Origin: Amblyornis subalaris
Taxonomy: Eukaryota; Chordata; Aves; Passeriformes; Ptilonorhynchidae
NCBI GenBank assembly: GCA_018881555.1
Contig: JACAXG010000007.1
Coordinates: 9,924,435-9,988,434 of the forward strand
Direction: 5' to 3'
DNA length: 64,000 nt
Shown: positions 1-13,400 of the stretch, piece after piece
Numbering within the stretch: position 1 is the stretch's first letter
Layout: every line of letters starts with the position of its first letter
The notes under the pieces: generated by a model
What the model saw: the letters and a program-made list of their open reading frames with translations, nothing else
The model's database searches: none
What the model was told of the DNA's origin: nothing
Made by a program: the position numbers and the translations under genes

Positions 1-3000
1 GAAGGATAAAGTGGTTTGGGGGAGAAGGTGGTAATTGTTCTTGAAGTAAATAAGGCAGCCCTTCCTACTAGTACACCCATGTGGCTGGACACACAAATCC
101 CACTGAGGCAAATGTTCCTGTTGAATCCCGCCCTGAGATAATGGTCATTTCTAACGCAACCATCACCGTGCCAAGGCTACACATCACTAGACAGGNAGCT
201 TATCTCCAAAGTCCTGGGACCAGAAGGCCCAAGGCAAGTAGCCTGGGCTGCTGGGAGCACAAAACAGTCNTGGTAAGGACTTAATCAGAGCAGCCAGAAC
301 TGCTGAATGCTTACAGCGATACAGGGATTTGAAACAAACAAAACAAAATTTAGGCTTTGCTGGGAAAAAATGCAGTTGTGCATGGAAAAGCACGTTACAG
401 AAAGGGGATGAATGCAGAACAATTATCACACGAATGGACAACCTTGCATGGCTCATATAACTCCTACCTAAATCTNACATCGCTTGCTAGTGCTTTATGA
501 TTCTCTGAGAAAAGCCAAGCAGGTAGCTTCCAGGTGCTTCAGGAATTGTTTCCATTATGGGACTGGGTAACANGAAGAGATTGTGCTGATGGGAAGACTG
601 GCAGTTCCTAGGAGCACTACCATTGAGGAAATGCCTCCTGATAGCCACTCACTCCATTATTATCTGTAGCATCAGCCTGATTANCTTTCCACAGCAGAAC
701 TGGGAACACTGTCTTTGTGTCATTGTACCAACACCCAGCTTTAGGAGATACCAAGCAGTGGCACCTCTGCTTCAGAGCATTCAGCACCTGTTAAAGACAC
801 TAAAGGGGATATATGGGCTTGTTCTTACTTTATCATTGCATTTTGTGTAAATGAATATTTTTCTCCTGGATGNATCAAAAGGAGACCCAGACCAGTTATT
901 TTAATTACCAAGTCAGAGGTCACTGGTCTGTGAGACATTATGATTCATTGTTAGAGAACGAACTTAAAAACANGCCTTGTCACATACTAAGACTGTACTG
1001 AACAAGGCAGAATGCAAAGACAGATTTGAACACAGGAAATGCACAACTGTGGTGACCATACCCTATGGGCTGTCTTCCTTCTCTATCGCACAGAACGCTG
1101 CACACAGGAGACACAAGGAAATGCAAGAAAAGTTCTGCTGCACTCCCCAAACTTGACCACTTCAGGCCAGGTTATTTGTAAACACGCAAGTGTTTGGAAG
1201 GAGGAAATTTATTTCCTTGCCAGGTGCCAAAGGAGCTGTGGAGAAAGCNACCCCATTCTACAATGCACAGCCAAGAACTTCCTTGCTTTATCCTCTAACC
1301 CTGTCCAGCTTCCAAAAGGTTACNGCAGGCTTGCTCAGCACATCAAATTTGGCTTACCCACCTCANGGAGACAAAGAATTGTTACACACCAAATGCTCAG
1401 CACACTCCAATTTCAGTGGGCTTGGCCTGAACCCTCAACTNTGTAGAGGTGGAACCAAAACCAAGCTCCTCTGGTGAAGCTGTGACTTCCACCTCTGACA
1501 AGACTTCAGGGCAAGAACAATAACTTGAGGTATTGACTGTTCTTCATGAATGATCTGCTCCTTGCAATGACAACCACAGCATGCACAGCNGAAGGCAGAA
1601 CAGACTCATGCAGTACTGGGGAAATGGGAAATCAAANCCCCGGAACTCCTTTGCATACCTTCTTTAATTAAATCTATATACTAAGGCAGGTTATTAACTA
1701 TACATTCAGACTTATTTTTGCTGTTTGCAATGTAACCTTCCACTTTTGAAGAAAGCAGTGGCTGGAGCAAAGGCTTATCTCAGCACTCTGTGAGATTTAC
1801 CCTTTGTCGAAGGCACAATGTTCCAGGAGTTGGAATGGAGAGTTGTAGCAAAAGGAGATAACAGGACAAAGAGGAATGGGAATGTCTTCTGGCCACATGA
1901 CTAGCAGCTGCATTTGGGCTTGCAGAATTAGTCAGGGACATGGAATACATTTTGAAGCACACAGAGAGTCTGCCAGTTCTCCGTGTGATGACCTGATCAT
2001 AGATGGTCACGTCACCACATACTGCACAACACACAGGGATAGTCTGCTGCTGTGAGCAGAGATTCCAGCAAGGAATTACGAACACATATGAAAAGACAGT
2101 TGTATGACAAGCTGTGCATTTTTTAATGGGATATCCCAGTGTATTTGTTCTTGAGGACAGTGCAGAAATATCCAATTTGGCTTTAAAGAGAGCTGAGAAG
2201 GCAAATTAGACCATACAAAGCTCCTTGTTACTGAATACCAGGCTACTTCAGTGACCAAGTTAACTTGTTTAGAGATAATACTTTGTTTGGGAATCTGGCT
2301 ATCGTACTGAAGTCACAGTCAGAGTCCTATCAGAGAAAACAGAGAAAATTTTTGTCTATGGAGGTCATCACAGTACAACAAAGAAGATGAAATCCATTTC
2401 CTAGAGCACACTTGAGGAAATTAGCAATTAAATCTGCTCCCAGTCCAATGAATTATCCTTCAAGCCACATTCTCTTAGCCAGCAAGATCTTTCCACGACT
2501 TCATTAAAACAAAACCAACCACCCCTTCTCTAACATCTCATTAAGAAGCAAAGTTCCCCACAGAGCCCACTGCACTGGCCAACATAAATCACCAGAAATT
2601 AAGCCCAACAAGTGATGTTCAAATTGAGGTCTGAATGCTAGCCACAGGAGGTGGTGTTCTGCTTTTTTTTTTTTGTTTGTTTAACCAAAGCAGCAGTGGA
2701 AATTCAGTCACCAGTGTCCACAGCAACACAAGACTTTCCATGATGGCTACTATCAATTTTATCAGAAGCTGACATGAATTGGATGGACCAAGATGTGTGT
2801 CTGCAAGAGATCTACATAGGCCAAAATTTCAGACACAGATGGACATTTTCATCCTAGCTNTCTCATGGGAGAGGTTGGTGGGAAACATCCCACTCCACAA
2901 ATTCTTCTGAAAAACACACCAATGCCCAGAAAACGTGATACATTCACCATTGTCCAGTATAACACCATCGGTCAACACTCCACTGGACAGGTTACTGTTG

Positions 3001-6000
3001 AAATTCAGTGAGAACTCCAGAATGAATTTTCCAAAAGATGGAATCCAGAAATTTAATCTCCAATTCTGGTTCAGTGGCTGCGCTCCAGTTCTGCAGCAAA
3101 CACTACTTAGAACTATGGGCCACGGGAGCTTGTTATCTCACTGTGCATTCGTGATTCCACTCTTTACTATCTTNTCAGTATATCCAATAAAGCATTTATT
3201 TATATCAGTCACTTTTTTTGTCAGCATCTTCTTTCCCAGTTTTGAGTTGGCTTTTTCTTCTCTGCTGGCTCATTCATTTGTTTCATTTGCCAGGTGAGTG
3301 TCATTCAGTGAATCAATATTTGGTGAACGAGTGCTCTTAGTACTCAGAGCCCTTACCACCCTGTCCTCTCAAAGCAGCTTAAATGCTGAGTAACATCTCC
3401 CTNAGTTTACCCCTCAGCTGGCTGAGATCAATGCACTAAGAAGGCAGCACAAGAACAGATTCTCCACTTCAGCTGTGCCGACATCCACAAACNGTTTGAT
3501 GTTTGCCCCAAGTAGTGTCCTGACTTGTCCATCAGCAGATGCCACAAATTCAAGCTTCCATCCAGATGATGGCTCACATTCTCGAATGTCAGCAACTGCC
3601 TTCCACTTCATTAACAGAATTTGGCCCTCAGCTCACAGGTTTCTGCACCCCTGCAGAAAAGACATCACAGACGTCACGTGTATTTAAAAGTGGGCTCACA
3701 CAAGTGAGAAATACTGAGAAGGCACAAGGAGCCAAGCTGCGTTGGTTTCTCAGTGGAAGAGAAGTTGTTTTCTTGTTTGTTTTGTTTGGTTTTTTTTTCA
3801 ACATGGAGAAGTCAGAAGCACTGTGTAAGTATTTTATCACCTGCAAGTCTGCCAGTTTTTTAACCTGCACAGCTTAAGACTAAAATTTTCTTCTACACTG
3901 TTATTAACAAGGTGCACTACTTATCCTGGCTCAACTATTATCTTGAGTCTTCATCTAAGAGGTTTGCAGGGTTGGGTAGTCCACTGGCCTCTGCCACACC
4001 TGCAGAGTCACTACAGAACACCTTTGCTACCACGTAGTCCACCACCCAGGAAGTTTTGAAGTTCTTTTTTTCCACAGACACCCAGTTTGAGAAGGACTTA
4101 AGTTGTAAGGAAAAGAGGCTGCTTTAGAAGCATTCAAGGAGCAACAGTAATGAACCCTTAAAACAATTGGAATTCCTCCTTTGTAGATTGTTGCCCTTGT
4201 CTTGCAGGCAAAGACCAGCAAAAAAAAAAAAGATATGACAAACTACTAATGGCACAGGCCTGCTTATGTGGCAAAGCTTATGTGCTTCTGTCAGCTAATT
4301 CTGGTTGGAAAAACAAAAGGATCCTTTCCCTCTTGGGTTAACACACAGGGTCAGTTCTTTAATTAGAACCATAATGGATTATATATCAGTTTTTTCCCTA
4401 GTCTGGTAAACTTCCTGCTAAAAATCAGATACCTATAAAAAGGAAAATCCCTTTCAGCTGGAGCATGTCCTGGATGCTTACTCAGCAAGGCATCACAGCT
4501 CTAAAAAAAAAGCCAGTCAAGATTTTTTTTCCCNTGCAAATCATACAGTCATCATACTAAGAAAGCAAACAGCATTTTTTCCATTCAAGGAACTAGACTT
4601 AATCTTACTTCTCATTTCTTCACATGGGGCATAAAAGTTTTAAGCAATCTAATCCTTTGGAGAAGAAGATGAGAAAAAGATAAGCATTGGTGCATATTTC
4701 CAACCGGATTTCACACAGAAACCTAATTTAAGTAATCACACTGCATAAGCACATCCATTTTTTTGTACTGAGTTTTGACCTGTGGGGTCTATTTCAACCA
4801 AAGCAATCATATCAAGTGTCACAGATGGGAAGTTCCACCTGCTTAGCAGAAAACAGACAACCTTCCAGTGTTAAGACTAGTGAGCATTCAATGTTTCTTT
4901 GATATTCTATTCCTCAGTGTTGAGACAAAACGTCAAAGAAATTCAGACCACTTCTCAAAAGAGGCCAATGCCACCTTTCACCATATATGCATGACTCTAG
5001 GAACACCTCAATGCTTCCCCACTGGGGTCTACCTGTTTTATCATGAAGACAGGGTAATCAGGAATGTGGCCGAGAAAACTTCAGTGTAGGAACTCCACAT
5101 TATTCCTGCTCGACCTTGTTTTCAGCTACATACTGATGGTACTGGGAAGGACAATTCCAGATGGATTGAAGAGACTGAAGGCAGATATAGAAGGGATACA
5201 TTTACCGCTTTTTGTTCAAAGATGCTATGCTCCACAAGATCTCCAGTTTCTTAAAAATAATTAAATTAGCTAATATGCGAGTACGGCTAGCTGTGTTTCC
5301 CAGATGGACTTCTGGGGCTGCAGTCCAGTACAATACTTAAATATTAGTAGGGTGAATAGACAGGTCTACTTACTCACTAATCATGTGCTCACCTTCCAAG
5401 GGTAATCATCTGAGAAACTGAATGGAGGGGAGGTATGGGTGTGTTTCCTTTGTTTCCTTTTCTTTCGTGTGTGTGTCTCTCCTTTTTTTGTTTGTGTGTG
5501 AGTCCTTTTTCTGAGGAAGGGGCAGTTAGGTCAAGTTAGTTATCCTCTGCTTTTCTATGTGTCCATCATTAAAAGGAAATTGGGTATAACACACCATACC
5601 ATAGATCATCATTTCTGTGAGGACAAGCAGAAAATCCTGGAATCTTTTACTGACTTGTGTTTCCCAGAAGATGTAATCTGATGCAAACATTGTGCTGTAC
5701 TTGGCTTCATGTAGCATACTATACNAAAGTCTGTTCCTGTTTCTACACTGTTTGACATGTATCTGAAAATATTTAAAAGAAGAATTTAATTGCCTTAACT
5801 GTACTGTCTAGTTACCATAAAATTTTGTTTTGTTTCTAAAACTCAGACATGCACAAATCCTCTGAACTCACTCTTTTTATTAAAGCAGCAGCAGTGTATC
5901 AATTAGCTGCATTTACTTACTTTGCCCATTGACAACTGTTGTCCTGAAAATCTTCTGTCTTCAACTTAAAGCTCCCTCATACAGGTATCCTGCCAACATG

Positions 6001-7064
6001 GCAATCAATCTGCCTCTNCTTCTATCTACACAGAATTAATTTTTCTTCCTCAAACTAGGCTGCTCTGAAAAATGCACAATTTTTCTGTTATGCTGGAGGG
6101 AATAAAAACCACAGTATTACTGTGACAAGTGAAAAAGGCTCTTTTCCTTTTTAAGTCATGCTATTCCAAGACTGTGATGTTTCAGTTTTGGGACACTGGA
6201 ACACTGTGGGCTACTATTTTGAAAAGTCAAAACCTTGAATAATAACAAGCCTCTGAACTTATTTCCACCACTTCAATGCAGAATGCTGTTAAATTAGTAA
6301 TCTTAGNCCCTTCCTGACAGCACGAGTCAAAAGCTTCAGTTCTGGCAAGGATTCCTGGGACAGGAATATTCCCCAAACCCTCGAATGACCACTGGAGGCT
6401 GATGTGTTGGCTGATGGCATTTATTCACCATCAAAGGTTCCCATAGAATTTTCTATAATACTGAAGAACAGAAGGACACTGCAAATTTAAAATGTGCACA
6501 GCCCTCCTGTTGCACTTCTTAAGAAGGGCAGTAATCACAATGAATGATGCCATGTAAGGCCAAGAAAAATCAGTCACAAGGACACAAGAATACCCAGACC
6601 CACTGGTAAGTGTACATTAGGTATATTTTTTATTTACAAAGTGGAGATGCCTAATCAATTATAAGGTTAGACACCCAATAATTCAACTTTTTTTNTGTGT
6701 AAAAGTATATAAATATATACATGAAATTCTACGAAGTAAACATTATTAACTGTGATACAGTTAACATTCACTACTATCCTTATGCTAACAGGCATCTCTT
6801 AAACCTTAAATGCTGATTTCAAGATACCTCTTTAAAATAGCTGTAATTGTACTAGAAGGGCAAAAATTCTGTGCCATAAACAAGTTTTCAAAAGAGACTA
6901 GGAAAATGTCTTTGTAATAAAGTTTGCCAGGATAAAAACACTGCTTCATCCCTCCCACTGCCCCACCCTGTAAGAAACAAATACCCCAAAACATTTGCAG
7001 ATCTGCAGAAGTACTATAGGATTACTTTTTTCTTCTTCTTTACTTTTTTTTTAATTAAAATATT
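1..7064. other. Region 3' of PTPN13, no gene recognised
   Basis: AT-rich sequence beyond the likely 3' end of PTPN13. Open frames here are short (135 codons at most), cross ambiguous bases and match no family I recognise. It holds a poly-T run near 2665, a TG/T-rich stretch near 5465-5510 and an AT-rich belt at 6620-7090. Part of it could be a longer 3' UTR of PTPN13, because further AATAAA motifs on the minus strand occur at 6629-6634 and near 5876. Confidence 0.6.
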
Positions 7065-7094
7065 TTTATTTCAGTATTTTATGACATATTAAGG

Positions 7095-7115
7095 AAGCTG
7101 CAAAAAATGCAGCTT
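7095..7115. repeat. Hairpin, 8-bp perfect arms, 5-nt A loop, at the poly(A) signal
   Basis: Arms AAGCTGCA and TGCAGCTT flank AAAAA. In the transcript it would fold immediately downstream of, and overlapping, the AATAAA at 7114-7119. Confidence 0.6.
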
Positions 7116-7119
7116 TATT
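7114..7119 (-). terminator. PTPN13: Candidate poly(A) signal AATAAA, PTPN13
   Basis: Minus-strand AATAAA about 250 nt after the stop codon. Its last two bases overlap a perfect 8-bp hairpin (7095-7115). A second AATAAA lies at 7065-7070. Which is used cannot be decided from sequence alone. Confidence 0.4.
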
Positions 7120-7366
7120 AAATATCGTTATACAAAAATCTCACATGTGCATCCATGGGGTTGAAGACATTAGTGGTATTGCTTGAGCTATCCCTTTCCC
7201 TTATAACTATATATCTTATTTGGAATGATGGAAAAACTTTATAGAAAAGATATTTGACAGCAACTGAAGAAAGGGATTAGAAAACTATTGGCAGAACAAA
7301 TAAAATGCTCGACAGCCTCTTGACCTCCTTGCCTCCTTATTTTAAGAGCACTTCTCCTTCAGTATT

Positions 7367-7447
7367 TCATTTGTCTGTCTGTTGTTCTTCATGTTGGAGA
7401 TGATTCAGGACATAAAGGACAACTTGATAGCAGAAAATGTACTGATC
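7367..7447 (-). CDS. PTPN13: PTPN13 exon W42: end of PTP domain, C-terminus and stop
   Basis: Terminal coding exon of 81 nt (26 residues plus TGA), entered in phase 0 after a TTCCCTTGCAG acceptor. It begins [14 protein letters not shown], the last helix of the PTP fold. The preceding glutamine of the Q-loop (MVQTE) ends the exon before it. The tail [12 protein letters not shown] is slightly shorter than the Gln-rich human tail. The intron upstream (7448-8410) holds a 15-bp tandem duplication and A/C-rich low-complexity sequence, nothing else recognised. Confidence 0.95.
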   Translation of the reverse strand, partial: DQYIFCYQVVLYVLNHLQHEEQQTDK

Positions 7448-10400
7448 CTGCAAGGGAAAGGAAATTACAGAACATGAAAAATGCTTGCACCACCTAAATG
7501 CTCTTGTGCACTTCACAGTTGCACAGCACTTGATTTCAATTACACTATTATTAATTACACTATTAAATAACAATAAACAACAACAAATCCCAAGGAAAAC
7601 CAAAAAAACCCCCCAAACCAAAAAGGCCACAGTGGAGAAACATGCAACCTCAACTTAAACACAGACACTCCTCTGCCACTGAAGATATATTTTTATATGG
7701 GACATCTATCCTCCTTTCACACCAAAACCACCAAAAGGAGAATAAGTACTTTATGTAAGTAGAAANGAAGACAGCAAGTGAATTTCAAGGTCTTGCATCA
7801 ATGCCAACTAATAGAGAACTCAGCTGACAGTGCAACTTCTCACCTTAATCTCAGTGACAGAAGAGTGGCATGTGAGGTAGGGATGGGGCTGATAGTTTAG
7901 TGGTTTGATTTCAGGTTTTTTTTTTAACTATGACTTAACAATTCCTTCCCATCCAAAGAAAAAGTGCAGATTTTAACAAGACCTTGTGATGACCATCTCT
8001 AAAGCTAATTAGCTCTAGATCTAGATTATTCCTAAAAGATTCATTTAACTTCTGGTTGAGTATCTCCCCAAAGGAGACTTCAAGATATCTGATAGTATCA
8101 GTGATTCATAGCAGCTTCAGTTAGGTCTTCTCTTCAGTTTATAATGCAACTCTTAGCCAAAAAAGGTTAGCTGACTTCCTCTATAAACACATGCTTTTGA
8201 AGATAAAAACTCACCATTTTTTTTTTTTTTAAACAGATCAAAGCAGAACAGCACAAGTTTATACATGTTAAATACATACTGCTACTCATCCGATTTAATT
8301 CTTGTGACACAAATGTTACATTACAGTGCACAAGGACAACGTCTGTGTGCATCACAAAGTCCTCTGGCACATCAGATNGTTTCATGGATCCCTGGGGAAT
8401 CCAGACTCACCTCTGTCTGAACCATTCCATGCCTCTGCAGACGCATTGTGCGCACCAGGTCCGAGATGTCAAACTACCAAAACAAACAGCAAGTTAAACA
8501 TTCAAAAAAGACATACATGTAGAGAANAGGAACATTCCCAGCATCAAACCAGGGAATAGAACTAGGTACGTTAGTAGAGAAACAANTAATTGTCTATAGC
8601 CTATGTTTCTCTGGTACATAACCAACATGTGCTGTCTCTGGGGAGTCTGGATGTGGCTCTACATCAGACACTCTCTTTCTCTTGTTTTCTTTCTCTGTAC
8701 ACAGGCCCTCTTGCTTACCCTTACTGGGAGCTGAGTGTGCAGAAAATAGAGNCCCTTGGTCCAGCTGAACAAAACAGTTTTTGCTTCCCCAGGTCTATAA
8801 CACTCTAGACATTTAGAGGGTGCTTAGAAACTCCACTGAGCTAAGTGTGATGTAGCCCATCTTCTCTAGAAATTCACCAGAAGATTTGCTACCCCAGGCT
8901 GCCGAAGGACANAAACATAAGGAAGCTAGCACCCTCCTGTGGATCACCTTAGACAGCATATCCCTGGTTGTGCTGGAAAAGTTAATTTACATACCCCTTC
9001 CATCAGCTGCCCAAGACATCATGGCAACACACTCTTTTTGCCATGCCATATGCCAGAACTCTGCTATGGTAGAAGATGTCCGTGCAACATCTGAGGTGTC
9101 AGCAAAGAGGACACTTCAGATTCCCTGAGCTAACCCAAGAACCACTGGGTTAGCTCAGGGAACAAAGCAAGAAACGTGCTACTGCCAACAGCATGGCACA
9201 TTCTTTGAACAACTGAACAGATTCAGTGGAACACATTTCCTGCAGGCCAGCAGCACCACTGAGCCCGTCCTCTGGGATACTCACATCGAGGTCTCTGCTG
9301 ATCAGCCCCAGAACAACATCTATACAGATGAGGGTCCCTGACCTCCCAATGCCTGCACTGCAGTGGGTGATGATGGGTCCCGACTTGTGGACGTGCCGCA
9401 TGTAGGAGATGAAAGTGAGCAGATCATCCGGCTGGGAAGGGGTGTCGTGGTCAGGCCAGGCGATGAAGTTCAGGTGGGAAATGTGCCGCACTTCACCTGT
9501 CTGAGGTTTAAAAACAACAACAACATAGAGCATGTGGCAAGAATAAAAAGAAAAAAGTCAAGTTCCCAAAGTCCCAGGAAAGAGGAATTTACCCAATGAA
9601 GGTGCTCTGTAATTCAATAAAATTCAACAATGAGCTGAACTGAAGATAACTAGTATATAATTTAATAGCCTAAGTTTCATCATGCAGCCTGAGCTGATCA
9701 TATAGAGCAATCAACCAGCCAGACTGAATTATTAGTGAATTTCATACCCCTACATATGTTTCTGTGGCCAAAGGGAGCCAAAATTAGACACTCATTAGCA
9801 GAATGAAATTATCTCCTGGCCCAAATGTCTTCTCCTATAAAGGTCACAGAGTAGCACATGCTGCAACCAGAAAGAGCTGCCCAGTGATGATCACTGGGCA
9901 AAGAGGAGAAGCCCTGGGTTACCTCTTGATGTAGACAATGCAAGTGAAAGCAGGCAAGCTAGAAGTGTAAGGATAAAAATGCCAACACTCAGAAAAAACT
10001 CTGAGCATGCAGAATTAGATTCACTCACCTGAATCTCCTCGAGCTCCAGCACTCTGATGATAAAGCCCTTCAGCTGCTGAAGTCTCACAAGAGCAAGCCG
10101 TAGTCTATCATTGATCATGGTGGTTTTATTGAGCACATCTGGCCAGTAACGCTGACACTTTATCTTTTCTCCCTCGACCTCCTGAGTCATCATGGCAATC
10201 ACAGTACAGTTTTGTTCCCAGACCATTTGCCAGAAATCTGCCACAGTAGTAGGAAGAGGTCCTTGGCATGCGATGTAAACGAACTCCTCATTCCCCACGG
10301 GCATGCGAATGAAGCTGGCATTGATGTATCCACCTTCAATCCCCAGAGGGACTCTGGTGGTGTCATCTGCAATCCCCACACGACAAAAAGACCTCATGTT

Positions 10401-13400
10401 ACGTGTGCACACAATCAGACCCTCACACAATAGAGATGTTGAGCCTCACACACTCACACAGCACTTCTCTCCACAGATGCTTCCACATCTTACTTTTAAA
10501 AAAAAAGTCACTTGATTTAGGATACTAATCAGTACTTTGAATAAATAAGAAGATGTCTACAGAAGAAATATAAATCAGCAGACAAGCAGGATACATGATT
10601 TGAACTGGAGCACCTCTGAAAAACTGAGGTTGAATTTTTCTCACACAGAACTAACCTTTGTCAGTTCTTACTTCTCCTCAACACACCTGCCACCTAATAA
10701 GCAGAATTTTATGGCAGGAAATTTACTAACAATAGTATACATGCTTGGTTTTCCAATTTCACATGGGTAGAACCAAAATAACCTTGTCTGGCTCCATATA
10801 TATACCCCATTTAAGACACGANATCTGCTCAAACAACTGAAAAGTCTGTGAACATCCATCCCTACCTACTGCAGTACAGTAGTATATTGCTCACTGATCT
10901 TAAACTGCTTTACAAATGCTAACTTCAACTTTTCCCTTACTAGGAATGGGATTCAAACCATCTCACTTCTGANCTAATCCATCTGACAGTGTAGGTGGTG
11001 ACAGAATATCAACAGTGGATTTCAAATGAGTTAGGACTTACAAGGAAGTATGTTTTTATATCTGTTCTTTCTCCTATTCTCCTTTGCTTGTCCAATNAAA
11101 CACTGATCCAGAGGTTTTAACTCCTGAAGGTTCTGCAAAGAAGCAATTACACATGCATTAGGAAAGTACTGAATGGTAACAAGTGTTAAGAGCAGTTATG
11201 TTACCAAGTCATTAACAAAAAGAATCATTAAAAATCAANTCCTAATGTGAATATGCAAAATAATGCAGTCCTAGGAAGGAATCTAATTTTTACAGCTTTT
11301 CTTACAGCTAAGAAAATAAAACAAAAAGACCCCCCCACCTATTATCCAGTAAATATTTTCCCTTACTCTTCCAAAAAAGAGATCATGTAATATGGCTGAC
11401 TTAAGACTTTGGAAAGACTGGTCTCACATTCAGCAGCTGGATTTCACAGCCTTTACTTTGTCTATGCCTGTTAATATCATATTCACTTGCTAATTTACCA
11501 GAAGCAAGAATGATGTAAACACACTTTAGAATTGAATTCAACCAATCTCATCTCTCAGCAGCTCGTGGGGGGAAGGGAGAGAAGTCTTTGGTATTAAGTC
11601 TTTTCGTCCCTTTTGAGCTTCCANTTAAAGAGCTGTGGTATTCAAGGCAGTGATGATCCAGCCATTCTATTTTTGTTTCATACTGGAAAAAAGGACTTTA
11701 AAGGACAANTAGTTACTCACTTCAATCTCTTTAGAAGGGACTCCCTGTTCCAGCAATCCACGCAACATTCTGATCACTGACTTCAATTTGGCTCCTGAAT
11801 ACTTGCCTCCAGGGAGCACGTTCACAGCAGGGAGTGCAGAGATCTCTTCGTTTGTCACTAGGGGGAAATCTAGCAGAAGGAGGAGACTGATTGATATAAA
11901 TATAAATAAATAGCTAAAACCAGGGAAACGAACTGCAGCTCAGTGTTGGATTTGCACACTGCTGTTCACCACTGCACTACCTGTTTTCTCTCTAACGCCT
12001 CCATACACCAGAGAGAACACACAGCTGTTCTCTCAGTTAGACAGGCAAAACCAAATTAACTAACAAAATCAGTAAGACACAAAATCAGCCCTGATGAATC
12101 CAGGAACNGAAGGGAGAGTTCTCCTGAACTTCCAATAAATACATTGAAACAAACTTCAAATACATTTTAAATATAGGTTCTGCACCCAATAACCTACAAA
12201 AATGGATGGGCGCGCACAGGGATGAATTCAGAACTCTCCACTTAGATATTACAGCCTGTGACTTGTTTTCAGCACTAATACTCAACATACATATAACACA
12301 CCTTACAACCATCACTTGGAAACAAATCTTTTTTTCCAATAAAGCTTGCGATCAAACTGCATAGAGTTCCACTCTGCCACAATGAGCAGCAGTGGAAGAA
12401 TGACAGTCAAGATAGAGTATTGCTTAATATGAGCATGGAGTAGCTGGTGTGTGAAGCACATAATATTTCAATGTCATCACAGCCAAACCTGTATATTGTT
12501 ACAACTTAGATACCAAGGAAGAAAGTGTCTCAGCTGGTCCCAGCACTTCTACAACTACAGACACAACGTTGCCAAGACATGTTCCTATTACCTCTCACAC
12601 ATTCATTCACAAAGCCGTGGAGATCCCTTTCAGTGGATTGCTGAGCTATTAGAATTCCCATTATACCTGTCATTACACCCTCAAAACATGCCCAGGACAT
12701 CTTAAAATTCACTTCTGTCTATTTAATGTGATCCTCAAGTTTTCCACTGATCATGCTAAATGTCCTTGCCTTTATTTACACGTTCCTGGCTGACCGATTC
12801 AATCGGCAGCTCGTCGCTTCCCCACGTGATTTCATCCTCATCTGCTTGGCTCAAGGAAAGTTGTGGAGGAGATCTATAAGAGGACAAGGTATNGAAGTAA
12901 GAAAGAACACCTAGAAATAACCAACACATTTTCAACCTAGTAAAAAAAAAAAATCACCAGAAATTAATTTATAGCTATTTAAAGTGTTTCTGGACTGGAC
13001 CCATACCACTGATCTCAGAAACCTAACTTTTTTTTTCCTTTTTACATCCCCAGAGGGAACCTGAAAAAGGTAACAGTGGAAAAAGAGCCAGGAATACACA
13101 AACCTGGTAATAACTATTACTGCAACTACTTTTCAAAGGCTAAGCAATTAAATAGCATCCAGTAGCAGACTTGTACCATTCAGATAATTCAGCACACTAG
13201 AGTATCGATTTTCAATTGCAAGTTTTTTAGCTTTGTTGAAGACGGTGACGAATGCATCAAGTATTTTAGGTCATAATGTCACTGCTTGTGCCAAGTGTCA
13301 ACCCCAAACCTCCCACAAGCTTAAAAACATAAAAGCATGTTTTTAAGCTTGTGGGAGGTTTCACTGAAATTTCACTTAGACTAAAATTATTTCACAAGGA

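Larger units (their letters stand above)
7065..7366 (-). other. PTPN13: PTPN13 3' untranslated region (proximal part)
   Basis: Sequence directly after the TGA stop in transcript sense. It is AT-rich and has two AATAAA hexamers on the minus strand, at 7114-7119 and 7065-7070. A UTR of roughly 250-320 nt would end here. The end is inferred; longer forms are possible because more hexamers lie further left. Confidence 0.5.

Noticed and set aside
3414..3611. Minus-strand open frame with a protein-like look (RECEPSSGWKLEFVASADGQ)
   Set aside because: Only 65 codons, includes an ambiguous base, and upstream sequence has a stop and no convincing acceptor. I recognise no family. A translated search of the segment against vertebrate proteins would settle it; a strong hit would overturn this rejection.
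1..7064. Expected neighbour SLC10A6 (tail-to-tail with PTPN13 in mammals)
   Set aside because: No plus-strand exon resembling a bile-acid-transporter family protein could be found. It may lie further left or be absent.
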